From Hexactinellida sp. DTS-2022 (taxonomy: Eukaryota; Porifera; Hexactinellida): DNA of 64,000 bases. Under the pieces are notes generated by a model. The model saw only the letters and a program-made list of their open reading frames with translations. It did no database searches and had not been told where the DNA came from. The DNA lies in the NCBI GenBank assembly GCA_028753945.1, contig JAPNXP010000001.1:17102501-17166500 (forward strand), given 5' to 3'. Numbering within the stretch: the first letter of the stretch is position 1; each line of letters starts with the position of its first letter. Below, one piece after another: positions 10,901 to 22,275 of the stretch. The position numbers and the translations under genes were made by a program.

Positions 10901-13325
10901 TTTTAGTAAATTTAGAAATAAATTATATGTACGTGAATGTAATAATGAATTCTATCTCAGCCTGGAGTTCCTTATAAAGGTATTCCTTATAAACAAAAAA
11001 CGTGTATTCTCGTTATTAGTCTTATTGAAAAAATATTTAATTTTATGTATATCGGGAAGTATACCCACCCTGATACAAATGAGTTCCGGCGCCCCTGCAC
11101 AGTTCTCTCTAATAGTCCACCAGTGGGAAATTGGCTCAAAGTTGATTAGTAGAGAATATGGACTATTTACAGATATATAAATAATTGATTTGGACAAGTA
11201 AATAAGTGGACTATTAGAAAAGTGCACTATTAGAGAGAACAGACTGTAATACGCTATCCATTAGTACGTATTATCGCTAAATCTATGACGTATAGTACGT
11301 ATTACATTATACGTAATACGTATTAGATAACTAAGCTCTATACCAGTGCGTACCTGTATTTCTTGAATAGCGAGTGCGCGGTCTGCAGAGCTCCGTTAAT
11401 CGCGTGGAAGTCTCCAGACTGCAGTTTGCCTGAGAGCTCTTCCAGCAGACCAGGCCAGTCCTTGGGGAAGTCTCTCCTCCCGATAATGCTTATAGCGTCC
11501 GATATCTGCTTCTGCACCATGTCAGGGCTCTGCAGCATCAGGGACACCACGTGCTGCTTTATACCCTGAGCATACAAACTCACGTTAGGACATATACAAT
11601 AAGTAACTGTTTATCATGTCCGGATATATTGCATTATTATCTTATGAATATAAACGTACAAAATATAGGCTATAAACTTGTGTAAAGTCCCGTTATAAGT
11701 CGGATATTACATTCAGGTTGTTTTATTATGAACATTCAAGGGAACAAAATTGTGTTTATACATAAGAACATAAGAACACCGGTTATAATATCTACAATCT
11801 AGACCCTAGGTCAGCATTTCCCAAGTGGACCCCCGATAGCAAATTCTCCCATTGACCGTAATACAAATTTTGAGGTATTGAGATCCCAGGCTAGGGCTAG
11901 GAACCAATGTCCTAGGATTCAAACTATTTACTTTCTTCTTTTTCGGACCGACTTCCTTGGTCACCCAACTTGGCTATAATTAAATTATAATTTACATTTT
12001 TGGCTATAGACTATCAGGCGATCCTAAAATATATTTGGCTCTAAAAGTCCCCCAGTCCTACGAAGGTGTTGATAAATAATTATATATTTCTATACAGTGC
12101 TGCCAACCTAAAATATCCCAAAAGTGGGACCTATGGCGGGAGTTTCATCTAAAAGCGGGAGGTTGATACTTTAAAAGCGGGAGAAAAAGCGGGAGGTCAG
12201 TATTTTAGTTAAATTAGCAAGAATACCTGAATTAAATGCATTATAAAAACATTTCTCTACCTATCAATTAGTTTCTGCCCTCTCATATTGAAATATAAGG
12301 TAGCAGTGAGCATTTTTTATTATTATAAAATATTTAAATAAATAAAAATTTCCCAAATGATGTGTTGTAAAAATTTCCTAAATGATGTGTCAGAATGGAA
12401 AATTGGAAATACAAGATAATATACAGAATTATGGTATTTTAAAATAGACAAATTTGTTTCTGGGGTTAGAGTAAATTAGTTAAGTGAAGACTTCTAAAAT
12501 ATATTGCTTGTAATTATAAAATTAAGATCCTAATATTTACATATACAATCATCCAAAAAGCGGGAGGTTTGAGAGGGGAGGCGGGAGAGCGGGAGGAAAC
12601 ATCAAAAAGCGGGACCCTCCCGCCGAAAGCGGGAGGGTTGGCAGCACTGCTATACCGTATTTCCCCGAATAAGCGCCAGGGGCTTGAGTAAGCGCCGGGT
12701 TGTAAGCGCGTATTGGGGACCCCAGCGTTTTAGGGATCGGTCCCCATATCATTAGTGTTTTATATCCCAGGGCCCCCTAAACGCTGGGGTCCCCAAAGCC
12801 GCTTACACCGGGTCAATAAAAATGACATTGGTATGATAAAATGTAAACACATTAGTTGATCAGTGGAATGTAATTCCATTGATTTTAGCAACTTCGGTAT
12901 TTATACTTTCGGTGAGAACCCATTAGAACGGACCTAAATATTATTTTTGGAATTTTCAAAAAAAAATTAGGATTTGTGATTTGTCCCATGAAACAATAAG
13001 CCCCGGGCGCTTATTCGAAGCAACACAGTATCCTAGCCCTGGCTAGAGTCAATATGAGCTGTACCTGTCTGTCCTGAGGCGATATAGAGTCGGGTCCCTC
13101 TCCGGGGTCCCAGTATGACTTCACGAAGTTCTTGAATGCGATAGCCGCCGCCTGTGACGTGTGCGGGGGTAGCGCGGGCTCCTGTATGAGCTTTAGGAGC
13201 AGCAGAGAGTACCCGGGCTCTGAGTGCAGCGTCTGCAGACTCTGCTCGGCCGGACGCCGGACTGAGGCCTCAGGGGAGAGAGTCTGGTTCAGGTACTCAC
13301 TCACGGATAGGAGAGTGGAGTCCAT
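4992..13325 (-). CDS. CSE1L: Exportin-2 (CSE1L/CAS), N-terminal 600 residues, eight exons, 3' part not found
   Basis: Exportin-2 is the RanGTP-dependent carrier that returns importin-alpha from nucleus to cytoplasm; it is an importin-beta-like HEAT-repeat solenoid. Exons, 5' to 3': 13325-13065, 11565-11354, 9764-9585, 9110-8912, 7954-7690, 7089-6976, 6212-5857, 5204-4992. All junctions are GT-AG and the phases agree (0,2,2,0,1,1,0), giving exactly 600 codons. The start MDSTLLSVSEYLNQTL matches the family N-terminus. Diagnostic blocks are QISDAISIIGRRDFPKDWP, NGALQTAHSLFKKYRYE, VCDNVALYAQKFDEDF, EDNPEEYIRRDLEG, QKDAALFLILSLASRG and PGSEENEYAMKCVMRV. Family members are about 970 residues, so roughly the last 370 are missing although exon 8 ends in a proper donor (GTATGT). 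Exons are much richer in GC than the introns, which are full of MITEs. It could be a truncated gene, a gene with a very long last intron, or an assembly break. Confidence 0.9.
5215..5820. repeat. Simple-repeat tract in CSE1L intron 7
   Basis: Long runs of (TAAA)n, (GATA)n and (CTAA)n-like tetranucleotides fill this intron on both sides of the MITE at 5526-5680. Confidence 0.9.
5526..5680. mobile_element. hAT-type MITE, 155 bp
   Basis: Ends CAGAGGCGTAGCCAGG and CTAGCTACGCCTCTG, with the perfect 8-bp TSD ACTGTAAC (5518-5525 and 5681-5688). It lies in CSE1L intron 7. Confidence 0.9.
6366..6540. repeat. Dispersed repeat of about 170 bp, copy 1
   Basis: Begins AAGGAATTATCCAGGAGCGC and ends near GGAGCGTATTTACAAATG. 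It is repeated in inverted orientation at 10037-10203 and directly at 30138-30303. The shared core contains ATTAATTTGTGAATTAGGCG-like sequence. No clear TSD, so the class is unknown. Confidence 0.7.
7222..7378. mobile_element. TA-flanked MITE in CSE1L intron 5
   Basis: Ends CAGTAGATGTCGGATATAAG and TATAACCGGCATCCACTG, with TA on both sides. It contains internal TATAAGCACA repeats. Confidence 0.75.
8041..8129. mobile_element. Minimal 89-bp copy of the GATTTAAATC hAT MITE
   Basis: Ends CAGGGTTGTTTGAT and ATCAACCCTG. The flanks GTCGGAAA (8033-8040) and GCCGGGAA (8130-8137) match at 6 of 8 positions, as expected of an aged TSD. Most of the interior is deleted. Confidence 0.7.
8494..8753. mobile_element. 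TA-flanked MITE with AATAAGCGCC ends
   Basis: Ends CCGTATTTCCCCGAATAAGC and its reverse complement, with TA at 8492-8493 and 8754-8755. GGCGCTTATT is also repeated inside both ends. Relatives lie at 12655-13028 and near 31297-31530. It is in CSE1L intron 4. Confidence 0.85.
9258..9400. mobile_element. TA-flanked MITE with CAGTAGAACCTCGTTA ends
   Basis: Inverted ends CAGTAGAACCTCGTTA and TAACGAGGTTCTACTG, with TA at 9256-9257 and 9401-9402. It is in CSE1L intron 3. Confidence 0.9.
9912..10011. mobile_element. hAT-type MITE, 100 bp
   Basis: Ends CAGGCTTGGGGCTGATTAC and GTAATCAGCCCCAGGTCTG, with the perfect TSD GTCTCAAC (9904-9911 and 10012-10019). The interior is GATTAC/GTAATC palindromes. 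Confidence 0.9.
10037..10203. repeat. Dispersed repeat of about 170 bp, copy 2 (inverted)
   Basis: Reverse-complement relative of 6366-6540; the shared parts include CTGATCCAATTTTCATACGC and CCAAAAATCATACTCCAAAA. Confidence 0.7.
10453..11097. mobile_element. hAT-type nonautonomous element, 645 bp
   Basis: Ends CAGGGGCGCCGAAAGTG and GAGTTCCGGCGCCCCTG, with the perfect TSD CACAGTTC (10445-10452 and 11098-11105). No transposase frame. It is in CSE1L intron 2. Confidence 0.9.
12095..12649. mobile_element. hAT-like MITE with GCGGGAGG ends, 555 bp
   Basis: Ends CAGTGCTGCCAACC and GGTTGGCAGCACTG, with GCGGGAGG repeats inside each end. The flanking direct repeat is only CTATA (12090-12094 and 12650-12654). 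It is related to the nested pair at 47693-49016, and lies in CSE1L intron 1. Confidence 0.8.
12655..13028. mobile_element. TA-flanked MITE next to CSE1L exon 1
   Basis: Left end CCGTATTTCCCCGAATAAGC with TA at 12653-12654; the right end is decayed (TTATTCGAAGCAACACAG, then TA at 13029-13030). It ends about 35 bp from the exon 1 splice donor and abuts the hAT-like element on its other side. Confidence 0.7.
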
Positions 13326-13863
13326 TGTATGTACACAGCTGTAGCAATAATATGTTTATTCTATAGTACCGATTGGCAAACTTTTGTAAACCGTGGACCT
13401 GTCTGTCACTGGTAAATTGGTCCCGAAAAATTGTCCTAGCCTGAAATTTTTGGTCCTGTCACTGAAATTTTGGTCGGCCCCTTGGAATATTGTTCCGGGG
13501 GGACCAAACATGGAAATTTGGTCCTTCTGAAGTTTGTGTTTATTTAGTTACCATATTTACTAGAATAGAAGCCTAGGCTATTTTTCGCCATATTGGGACC
13601 AAAAAATATTATGAATAAGCTTGTCACTGGAAATTGGATTATTTCACTTTCTGACTTTAGTCTTTTTTACTGTGCCGACTATACTATAGTATAGTGGCCC
13701 AGTATTGAAATCACTGCCTTTATTATTTATATTTATATTTTTTCTCCGTAGACGGTGCCCTGGCCAGAGCTTTATAGTTGATGGCCTGAAACTTGGCATG
13801 TAGGTGCGTATGGACCGTCTATGAATGAATGGCATTAAACTCTTGATGGTTTATGATAGAAAC

Positions 13864-15651
13864 CACGGACTACTATATTACCGGACGCGACAAAGCCAAA
13901 CCACAGTCAAAGATGCATAGGCTGAACATTGTATGACTGAAAATATGGTCAATTCTGTATTTTTAGTCACTAAATTTGGTATCTAACAGAATCTTTGGGC
14001 GCTGAATTCAAAAATGGCAATTTCAAGGTTCAAAAACTCACTCCCCGCCTTAATTTTGGCAAAAAGGCGTGGTCACACCCAAATATGGTCAATCCCATAT
14101 TTTTGTTCTATTACTTCATCATAACACTAAATTCGCAATATCCTCTTAACTAGGAACGATATTGATGAAAATATGATTAATAAATTGTTCAGCTAAATAT
14201 ATATTGCTACGTGACGGTCGTGACCTTCGGTATACAAGGCCTGCATTGCTAGGCGAAAATTTGTGTACCATGGATTACTTAAAGTTCATTGAAAATTGGA
14301 GAATTGATCCATATTCCAATAATTAGCAATGATAGAGCTGAAAAGTGTATTATAACTATATAGGAATATGGTATCCAGGTATACATAGCACCCTCCAGAA
14401 TTGTGATATGTCATCATCTGATGACGTTATGGTAATTTTGGTTGCGAATTATCTTGTTTTTCTAGCATACTTTTAACATAGTCAAACGCGTTATAAATGT
14501 TCAAAATTGGAACATGGTTATACCCAGAAATAGTTGAATAAAATATATCGAAATTATAAATGGAATGTGACACATTCCTCGGTTCCCATGGAAAATGTAT
14601 ATTTCCTAAAATGTGCCATAACTCAAAAACTATAAATGTTATGTAAACTAGGCTAGTACTGATCTATCCGGAATAGGTAACTTCCTATTCATCGATAATA
14701 CATTTTCAATGCCTAACTTCAATAATCTTTGAGATAATGAGATAATTAACACTTAATTCATTATTAGGTAATGACTCACTATCTCAAAGATTATTGAAGT
14801 TAGGCATTGAAAATGTATTATCGATGAATAGGAAGTTACCTATTCCGGACAGATTAGTACCAGCCTAGTTTACATAACATTTATAGTTTTTGAGTTATGG
14901 CACATTTTAGGAAATATACATTTTCCATGGGAACCGAGGAATGTGTCACATTCCATTTATAATTTCGATATATTTTATTCAACTATTTCTGGGTATAACC
15001 ATGTTCCAATTTTGAACATTTATAACGCGTTTGACTATGTTAAAAGTATGCTAGAAAAACAAGATAATTCGCAACCAAAATTACCATAACGTCATCAGAT
15101 GATGACATATCACAATTCTGGAGGGTGCTATGTATACCTGGATACCATATTCCTATATAGTTATAATACACTTTTCAGCTCTATCAATGCTAATTATTGG
15201 AATATGGATCAATTCTCCAATTTTCAATGAACTTTAAGTAATCCATGGTACACAAATTTTCGCCTAGCAATGCAGGCCTTGTATACCGAAGGTCACGACC
15301 GTCACGTAGCAATATATATTTAGCTGAACAATTTATTAATCATATTTTCATCAATATCGTTCCTAGTTAAGAGGATATTGCGAATTTAGTGTTGTGATGA
15401 AGTAATAGAACAAAAATATGGAATTGACCATATTTGGGTGTGACCACGCCTTTTTGCCAAAATTAAGGCGGGGAGTGAGTTTTTGAACCTTGAAATTGCC
15501 ATTTTTGAATTCAGCGCCCAAAGATTCTGTTAGATACCAAATTTAGTGACTAAAATACAGAATTGACCATATTTTCAGTCATACAATGTTCAGCCTACGC
15601 ATTTTTGACTGTGGTTTGGCTTTGTCGCGTCCGGGTATCTAGTAGTCCGTG
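13864..15651. mobile_element. Palindromic (foldback) transposon, copy A
   Basis: A nearly perfect inverted repeat of 1788 bp whose two arms of about 860 bp meet around an AT-rich centre near 14755. Ends are CACGGACTACTA and TAGTAGTCCGTG. The flanks are TAGAAAC (13857-13863) and TAGAAAA (15652-15658), a 7-bp duplication with one mismatch. No transposase; open frames inside are mirror artefacts. Two further copies lie at 23732-25503 and 35776-37565. Confidence 0.9.
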
Positions 15652-15872
15652 TAGAAAAAAACTTCAAATTTATCTACCGTACCCAGGGTGTTATCCAGGC
15701 GTGCTGGGTAATACAAGTTGACTAATCTAAGCGTACAAAATGAAAACTGAACGAGCTCTAACAAAATCTAGGAGTGGGGTAATATTTTCCTGGATGAAAG
15801 CCTGACCGTACCTTGTGACTCGGACCAGTTAACAAATGGTTCTTGACACCTTGAGGCGTTGATGACTTGGCG

Positions 15873-15999
15873 AAAAAAAAATCCAAAATTGCAGCCTGCG
15901 CCGGCAGCATGTTCTTTTGGAGGCACTATCAATAAAACACCAACAAAATATAGTGCCACCAAGGAACATGCGTCGGCACAGCTGAAATTTTGATTTTTT
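15873..15999. repeat. Hairpin repeat, GCAGC-TGTGCCG-CATGTTCC family
   Basis: Imperfect inverted repeat: the left arm has ATCCAAAATTGCAGCCTGCG and the right arm GTCGGCACAGCTGAAATTTT, around a TGGCACTA-type loop region. It is in the opposite orientation to 38751-38879. Confidence 0.75.
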
Positions 16000-16979
16000 T
16001 TTCTATTCGTGATGATTTAGCTTACGTCAATCACATAAGCATACATATTAAATATTACTATCAAAGTAATTCAACTATTTACAAACAATTTTTCTATGCA
16101 GTAAATCCTGGGTTAGTAAATAACATGAATTAATTAATTAATTAGTTGACATACTTGGGTCCCAAATAGCAGCATACAGAATTGAGTACGTGTAATTTAC
16201 AAGTCAGAGGTTTAACTTATTTAATATGATTGATATTTCTGGAGAGTTAGGCCGTGAAGCGGCCGTTAATTAATTGTGATCCGTCGCGAAGCGACCGAGA
16301 CAGAAGGGCTCGTATATTAAAAGCGGAATTGTTGTGTGTGTGGATGTTTGTCCGTAATTAATTGAAAAGACCATCTACCTAGAAAGCTGAAATTTGGTAT
16401 ATAGGAGTAGTTTGTCATAGCGACATGGGTCTATTACTTTTCTAAGCGAAATATTGTGAGTATGACATCACACGGTAACCTTTTCCTTAATAACTTTTGC
16501 AAATTTGACTCGATTAGTATAAATTTTATATAAAAATAAACACATAATGGAACACTTTTGCGAAAATTCTAAAACTTTACGCACTTACTTAACGAAAGTT
16601 ATTAGTTAAAATGTGTCCTATTATTTGTAGCACTATGTGGGTGATCTGATTTGTTTGGTTAACAAGAATGCACTACTAGAGTAGTTTACTTCTCTGATGC
16701 ATTGTTTATTTATTACACCTATATTGGCTTCCTATTTAATAAGACTATGAATTGAATTTCGTAACTTCTAACCTACTGAAATTAAGAAATTAAGTAATTT
16801 ATTCATCTATGATTTAGGTTCTGTCTAATGATGAGAAGTATATTTATTATGTTAATTATTGCTATCAGTTAAATTAATTAATTCACTAACCCAGGATTTA
16901 GCTCATGTAAAATAAATGGTTTATAGTGAGATGTATGATATTTGTTACTATACTATCAATTAATTAAATATTTGCAACC

Positions 16980-17080
16980 CTGGATTTACCTCTGCATAAT
17001 AATGGTTTAATGGTGAGAATAAGACCGCGAAGCGGCCTTATTCCACCTTTAAACCATTATTATGCAGAGATTAAATCCAG
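16980..17080. repeat. 100-bp palindrome with GCGAAGC at its apex
   Basis: The left arm starts CTGGATTTACCTCTGCATAA and the right arm ends TTATGCAGAGATTAAATCCAG-like sequence. The centre at 17023-17037 is CCGCGAAGCGG. DNA with the core GCGAAGC is known to form an unusually stable mini-hairpin. Similar hairpins recur in the window. Confidence 0.8.
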
Positions 17081-17496
17081 AATTTATAATTACTTTGCAA
17101 TACAATTTACTGAAATAATTAAGTGCGTATAATTTACCAACCAAAAACATGTTTTCAATTATTTGAACTAACAAGCTAACCTTTAATATAGCTGAACGAG
17201 CCACCCTTAAGAATCATCAGCTATTAATTAACTAATAAGTAATAACTATTGAGGAATGAGAATAATTTACATAACATAATTTACCAAACAAATTACAGTA
17301 ACTAATCACAACTCAAATTAATTTAGGCGCGTTATTAAGTAATAGTGTGTACTGTGTAATTCACTAGCCACAGGAAAACTCATTATTAATGATATTGCTT
17401 TTGGGGAGGGAAAGGCCGCGAAGCGGACGTTAATAGTATCACGTAGTGCCTAACACGAACGAACAAAAGTCGCAAAGCGACTTTTGTGAGAGAGTG

Positions 17497-18114
17497 CAGG
17501 GCCAGATTAAGGCGGGGGCTGATGGGGCTGCAGCCCCAGGCCCATCTTGTAAATAGGCCCACCACTTTGTGCCATAGTACCCGAAAGCTTAGTCAAGAGT
17601 TGGTCTTGGTTGGTCACTAGAAGCACCCGGTTTGATATGCAGGCTTCTAGTTTACCTATGGGAAATATTATCACGTTAAGTTGATTATTTCATTGGAAAA
17701 TGCCAATGATTTATGTGGCTGTACTTCTAACTCTACGTATGTGTCCAATTAATTTTTGACTAGACAATAGTTTAAGTTTTCATTGTGAGATTGATTTCTG
17801 TCAGTAACGTTTTATATCTTATTAAATATCACAGAACAATGTGATCCACCGGCATAATTTGTATTTATAGTTTACTTCATTCCTTTATTTATCTACTGTA
17901 CATAGAAATGAATTTTTGCAAGAAATGATGTGGTTTACGATGAAAGATTTCGCAAGTAGAAAAGTACGTAAGCAGCTTTATAATGTAAAATTTCTTTTAG
18001 TTACCGAATAAATCTATTGAGTATTTATTCAGTAACCCATATAGGAATCGTCACGTAGGTAGGCCCATCAAAATTATTTAGCCCCAGGCCTACTAGGCCC
18101 TTAATCCGGCCCTG
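17497..18114. mobile_element. hAT-type nonautonomous element, 618 bp
   Basis: Ends CAGGGCCAGATTAAGG and CCTTAATCCGGCCCTG, with the perfect TSD AGAGAGTG (17489-17496 and 18115-18122). It split a hairpin-rich module whose other part ends in GAAGGGCTCG near 18156. A second copy, itself interrupted, lies at 53106-55372. Confidence 0.9.
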
Positions 18115-18674
18115 AGAGAGTGATCCGTCGCGAAGCGACCGAGACCGAAGGGCTCGTTATCTTAATTACTAAATATGTCAGCTAATGTGCTTTTTGTTAA
18201 TTACTAAATGTGTCAGCTAATGTGCTTTTGGCTAATTACTAATTAGCACCTAATGGATCTATCCGCTTAATGGCGTCAAAATTCGATGGATTAGTAGGAA
18301 GGAATTACATTGTGGCTTAAAATATATTCGGTTAAAACCCTTGTACAGATATAATAATTTCCTGTACAGAACAGCCAAATGGTTAAAATCCCTGTAGGGT
18401 TGGCAATTGGCAAGTATGTCAGGTATTCACCCTGTCAAGATATAGCCATAGTAACAATATTTATTCATTGAAAAATTGGGTTTCCCGAACCTGTTTGACG
18501 AAAAGATGAAAAAGATGGAAATTCTCAGCGTATTAGACACAGTGTACTCAGTGTATTTTTCCTAAAATAGTACGCATTGGAAACCATATAATACTGTTGT
18601 AAATAAGATTAGGTTAATGTGTCCTTTGTATATAACCTACTACACTGGTTTAGCTAGATGAAATCAACAATTGT

Positions 18675-19988
18675 ATGCCGAACTCTATGTTATTATATGT
18701 TTTACAATTTAGTTTCCTTGTCCATGTGTATTCTATCAGAATACAAGTAAAACCGGAATTATATGTTCGTAATTGGCCGCATAATGCTAATGCTAATTTC
18801 TCGAAGGATTGGTCTGATGAGTGTGATGTTCCGTGTGTGTGGACTGGTAAAGCTGATAGAGCAGACGGAGTATTCTATATAATTAGAAGTAATGAAGATG
18901 CAAACTGGGCCTTTAATGATAAGAAAGTTGCTCCTATCTCTATCGGGGGCACTACTGAAGGGGCACATTATTATTTTCTGCTTAACATCCCAACTTTCGA
19001 AAAACATTTCACTGCGAGTTCATTTATCGATTTAAGATCAGATATTCCTTGGGTATTGAAGGTGTCTAGTTATGAGGATATGCAAAGTGTCCCACAGGTT
19101 CAAAATCCAATCAAAAAGGCAGTCACAGCAATACTCAACTGTGGTTCTAAGAACAACCGCGAGACTATTGTAATGGAAATGAGTAAAATCGTCCCAATTG
19201 ATAGCATAGGAAATTGTTTAAGGAACGCGCCCTGGCCGATATGTGGCGATCGAGCATGCAAAAAGGACGAAGTCCTCAAGAAATACATGTTCTGCCTTGT
19301 ATTTGAAAATGGTGTAAGCCCTGGGTTTGTAAGTGAGAAGATCCACCAATGTTTTAGGACGGGTTCTCTGCCCATTTGGTATGGAACGGAAGATGTTGCA
19401 CTGTTAGTACCAAAAGGATCCTATGTAGACATGGCAGATTTTGAATCGCATTTAGCATTGGCAGAGTACATGGTCAAACTAGCTAACAATGAAACTCTCT
19501 ACAATAGCTACTTTCAATGGAAGAAGCGTCCACTGGATCCAGACTACGTCAGAAGGAACAAACCATTCTGGGAGTATAAGGTTCAATGCAGAGTGTGTCG
19601 ATATGTTTGGGTGAAACAAAGAGGTCTCACATGGGATAGGGTAACACAGAACGCAACCGTCATTCTTAATGCATCTCCTGACACAAACGAGTTAAATCTC
19701 ACATTGGATAAGGTAACACATAACTCAAGCGAAGTATTACCCTCATTGGAAATGGTAACACAGAATAATTCAATATATTTCACTGACATGAGCGTAGATC
19801 CAGGCTATGTTAATGATGATATAATATCACTACTAATACTTTCGAATCATGATGAAAAGATGGCTAAATCAAAAACATATGGGATAATTATTTTCTTTTT
19901 TATTGTCCTGTTTATACTAATTGCATACTTAGCCAAACTGCTACGATTTAGGAACTACTTACTTTTTACGTGGTTTCGAAATCGTTAA
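18675..19988 (+). CDS. GT10 alpha-1,3-fucosyltransferase-like protein with a C-terminal membrane segment
   Basis: Single-exon gene of 437 residues. The catalytic GT10 region is clear: FENGVSPGFVSEKI (209-223), where the family reads FENS...GYVTEK(I/L), then LPIWYG (232-237) and PKGSYVDMADF (246-256). These residues bind GDP-fucose, which is transferred onto N-acetylglucosamine-type acceptors in the Golgi. Residues 1-20 are hydrophobic, a signal or type II anchor. Unusually there is a second hydrophobic stretch at about 402-420, followed by basic residues, whereas typical family members end after the catalytic domain. Between them, 318-365 holds three degenerate units with the pattern LxxDxVTxN, carrying several N-glycosylation sequons (NAT, NLT, NSS, NNS). 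The ATG at 18675 is the first in frame. The C-terminal tail could anchor or space the enzyme; the sequon-rich stalk is an inference. Confidence 0.85.
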   Translation: MPNSMLLYVLQFSFLVHVYSIRIQVKPELYVRNWPHNANANFSKDWSDECDVPCVWTGKADRADGVFYIIRSNEDANWAFNDKKVAPISIGGTTEGAHYYFLLNIPTFEKHFTASSFIDLRSDIPWVLKVSSYEDMQSVPQVQNPIKKAVTAILNCGSKNNRETIVMEMSKIVPIDSIGNCLRNAPWPICGDRACKKDEVLKKYMFCLVFENGVSPGFVSEKIHQCFRTGSLPIWYGTEDVALLVPKGSYVDMADFESHLALAEYMVKLANNETLYNSYFQWKKRPLDPDYVRRNKPFWEYKVQCRVCRYVWVKQRGLTWDRVTQNATVILNASPDTNELNLTLDKVTHNSSEVLPSLEMVTQNNSIYFTDMSVDPGYVNDDIISLLILSNHDEKMAKSKTYGIIIFFFIVLFILIAYLAKLLRFRNYLLFTWFRNR

Positions 19989-20246
19989 CAGTTAATTGGA
20001 TCTTTTTGAATAATTTCTTTCATAAAATTACCTTTTTTGTTATTTAGTTGGCTTTGTTTGCCATTTGTATTAATTAAGCCTTGTTTAATAAATTAAGTAT
20101 CTTTTCGTCTGGAGCGGCGCAAAAGGGGGGCAACCAGCCTGCCGCCCTTCTAGCTTGGAAATTTTATGACATTATTTGAGTGTGCATTGAATTTAATACA
20201 ATTATGACTTAAACTTGACCCAACCAGCAAAATCAACCTGGAGTCC

Positions 20247-20680
20247 CAGGGGCGGATCCAGAGTTTAAAAAAATGGAGGGTTGTTAATACATAAGCGAGC
20301 ATTTCCAAGGGGGATCTGGGGGCGTGTCCCCAAGAAAAAAATCGACCCTTATACATCTGGAGATGATTTTAGATGCCATTTTATGACTAGCAAACATACT
20401 ATTATTATCCAATTTTATTATGTTGTTCAATTGATTCTTTACTACTATCACAGCGTTATTGCGAAAGTTAGTTATCTTATCCAAATATACTAGTTTAGAT
20501 ACTACTTATTAGTACATCCTATAGCTAATCGGTGGACTTTGTAAGAGTGTGTTTCTTATCATGAGGTGCAGCACAAGTATCTGTGGTAGAATGGAAACTC
20601 ACAAGTAATGCGATAGAGTTACCACTCAACACAAAAGGGGGGGTTGCAACCCCCTAAACCCCCCCCTGGATCCGCCCCTG
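20247..20680. mobile_element. hAT-like MITE, 434 bp
   Basis: Ends CAGGGGCGGATCCAGAG and CCTGGATCCGCCCCTG, with purine-rich GGGGGG/CCCCCC inside both. I see no clean TSD (GGAGTCC against GGTCC). A right-end remnant of a similar element is near 21340-21417. Confidence 0.75.
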
Positions 20681-21435
20681 GGTCCTTATAATTTTTTCAA
20701 TCAATTCTGAATATTCAAATAATATTTATTAGAAATAACTTATATGTATGTAGACCTTCTTTAAATAGACCACTTTTTTCTTAAATACTATTGCCCATAG
20801 ACGGCAGGGGCTTTTGGTCTACATAATTTATAGACAGTCTACTAATTTTGCATAGTTTGTATGGATTTTTTATAGACCGTATATAAATAGACCTACATAT
20901 AAGGAAGTTCTATTTATTAACTCTTTGGAGCCAGTGAAAACTGCTTCAGAAATGTAGATTTAATTTATAAGCTTTAGAATTCCGAAGAAGATGTAAGGGA
21001 TTACAATCATCCATTTGGTTAGTCATGTTGGAAAATATAATCTTTACTGCCTCTAAAACAAGTTTCTCATCAATAGGGTTATTATCATAAAATACTGTAT
21101 TACTCGGTCAATTATCCGATTGGGTCAACCAATTATCCGATTTGGCAACCAATTATTCGATTCAATTATTTGATTTCATTGGCTTATCTGTTTAGGATAT
21201 TGGGTTGATTAGTATAAAACAAACTAATACGAAATAAATATGAGATTACTCTTAGCAAAATGAAATCCAAACGGAAGTGTGTGGCTGACTATTAAAGGGT
21301 AATTTTTTTATGGGGGGCATGCCCCCCAGACCCCCCTTACCGTCGCTCGTTTACTCGCTCCATACCCCTCCAAATATGGCCCCCCCCTGAGTAGAAGGGC
21401 TGTATCCGCCCCTGCCCTAAGGGAGAAATCTGAAC

Positions 21436-21947
21436 CTAAGGGCCACATTCCCAGGGGACCGCTGGCACTCCGACACCGTGATGTGAATACTCATTAGAGA
21501 GTTCACACTTATGGCCTTTCCCAAGGACCATACTCCCGAGGCCATGATCATAAGTTTCATAACAACTTGGGAACGTATTGCATATTATCGATCTGCTGTA
21601 ATGCGCCAGAGGCCAGATAGCTTGGATCTTATGATAAATCAACGAACGCATGTCCTATTGATACCTCAGTATCAACATAGTTCTGTAATTTACTATTTCT
21701 TTGTTCCCATTGAGTCTATAACTCGTGAAGTGGTCACGATTTCTATATCTTAATTGAGCTATTTTCTGTAATACTAAAATATATAGAGAGAGAAAGTAAT
21801 CACTTTACATGATTCTAAGCAAAGGTTTCTCAAAACCATGTGCTGACTTCTACCATACCGAATTTGGTATCTGAAATATTATCGAATTATCTAGTATCTA
21901 GAAATTCTCGAGTACCATAGAAATAGCTTTCTTTCTATACTATAGGG
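21436..21947. repeat. Inverted segmental repeat, copy 1
   Basis: Matches 33160-34040 in inverted orientation over the whole length, except for an insertion unique to the other copy. The part around TTTCCCAAGGACCATACTCC is also shared with the hammerhead-bearing repeat at 63541-63830. The open frame at 21511-21753 occurs in both copies but resembles no protein I know. Confidence 0.75.
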
Positions 21948-22275
21948 CAGTGGTTCCCAACCTGGGAGGAATTGCTCCCTGGGGAGGAATTTGGCCATCC
22001 TCGGGGAGGAATTCCACATAGGTATACTTAGATATATTAATGAAATTTTATGGATTACTTTGTCTCACTGAATGATTTAATCACTAAGTAATTAAAAATA
22101 CCTTGCATTGATTATATTGACAGTTCTCATTGACAGTATTATTTATATTTCACTTAGTTTTTCAGTTATTTCCGTACCAAAATTTTTACATTGTAATCCT
22201 GGGGGGAATTTTAGCAAAAATATAGCTTAGGGGGGTAATATCCTGACTTTTATTGGAAAAGGTTGGGAACCACTG
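21948..22275. mobile_element. hAT-type MITE, 328 bp
   Basis: Ends CAGTGGTTCCCAACC and GGTTGGGAACCACTG, a widespread hAT terminus, with the perfect TSD CTATAGGG (21940-21947 and 22276-22283). Confidence 0.92.

Noticed and set aside
18759-19789. Minus-strand open frames antisense to the GT10 gene
   Set aside because: Shadow frames of a well-supported coding region.
21500-21560. Possible fourth hammerhead near the shared CCCAAGGACCATACTCC segment, also at 33960
   Set aside because: CTAATGAG is present, but no GAAA in the right place and no pairing stems I-III.
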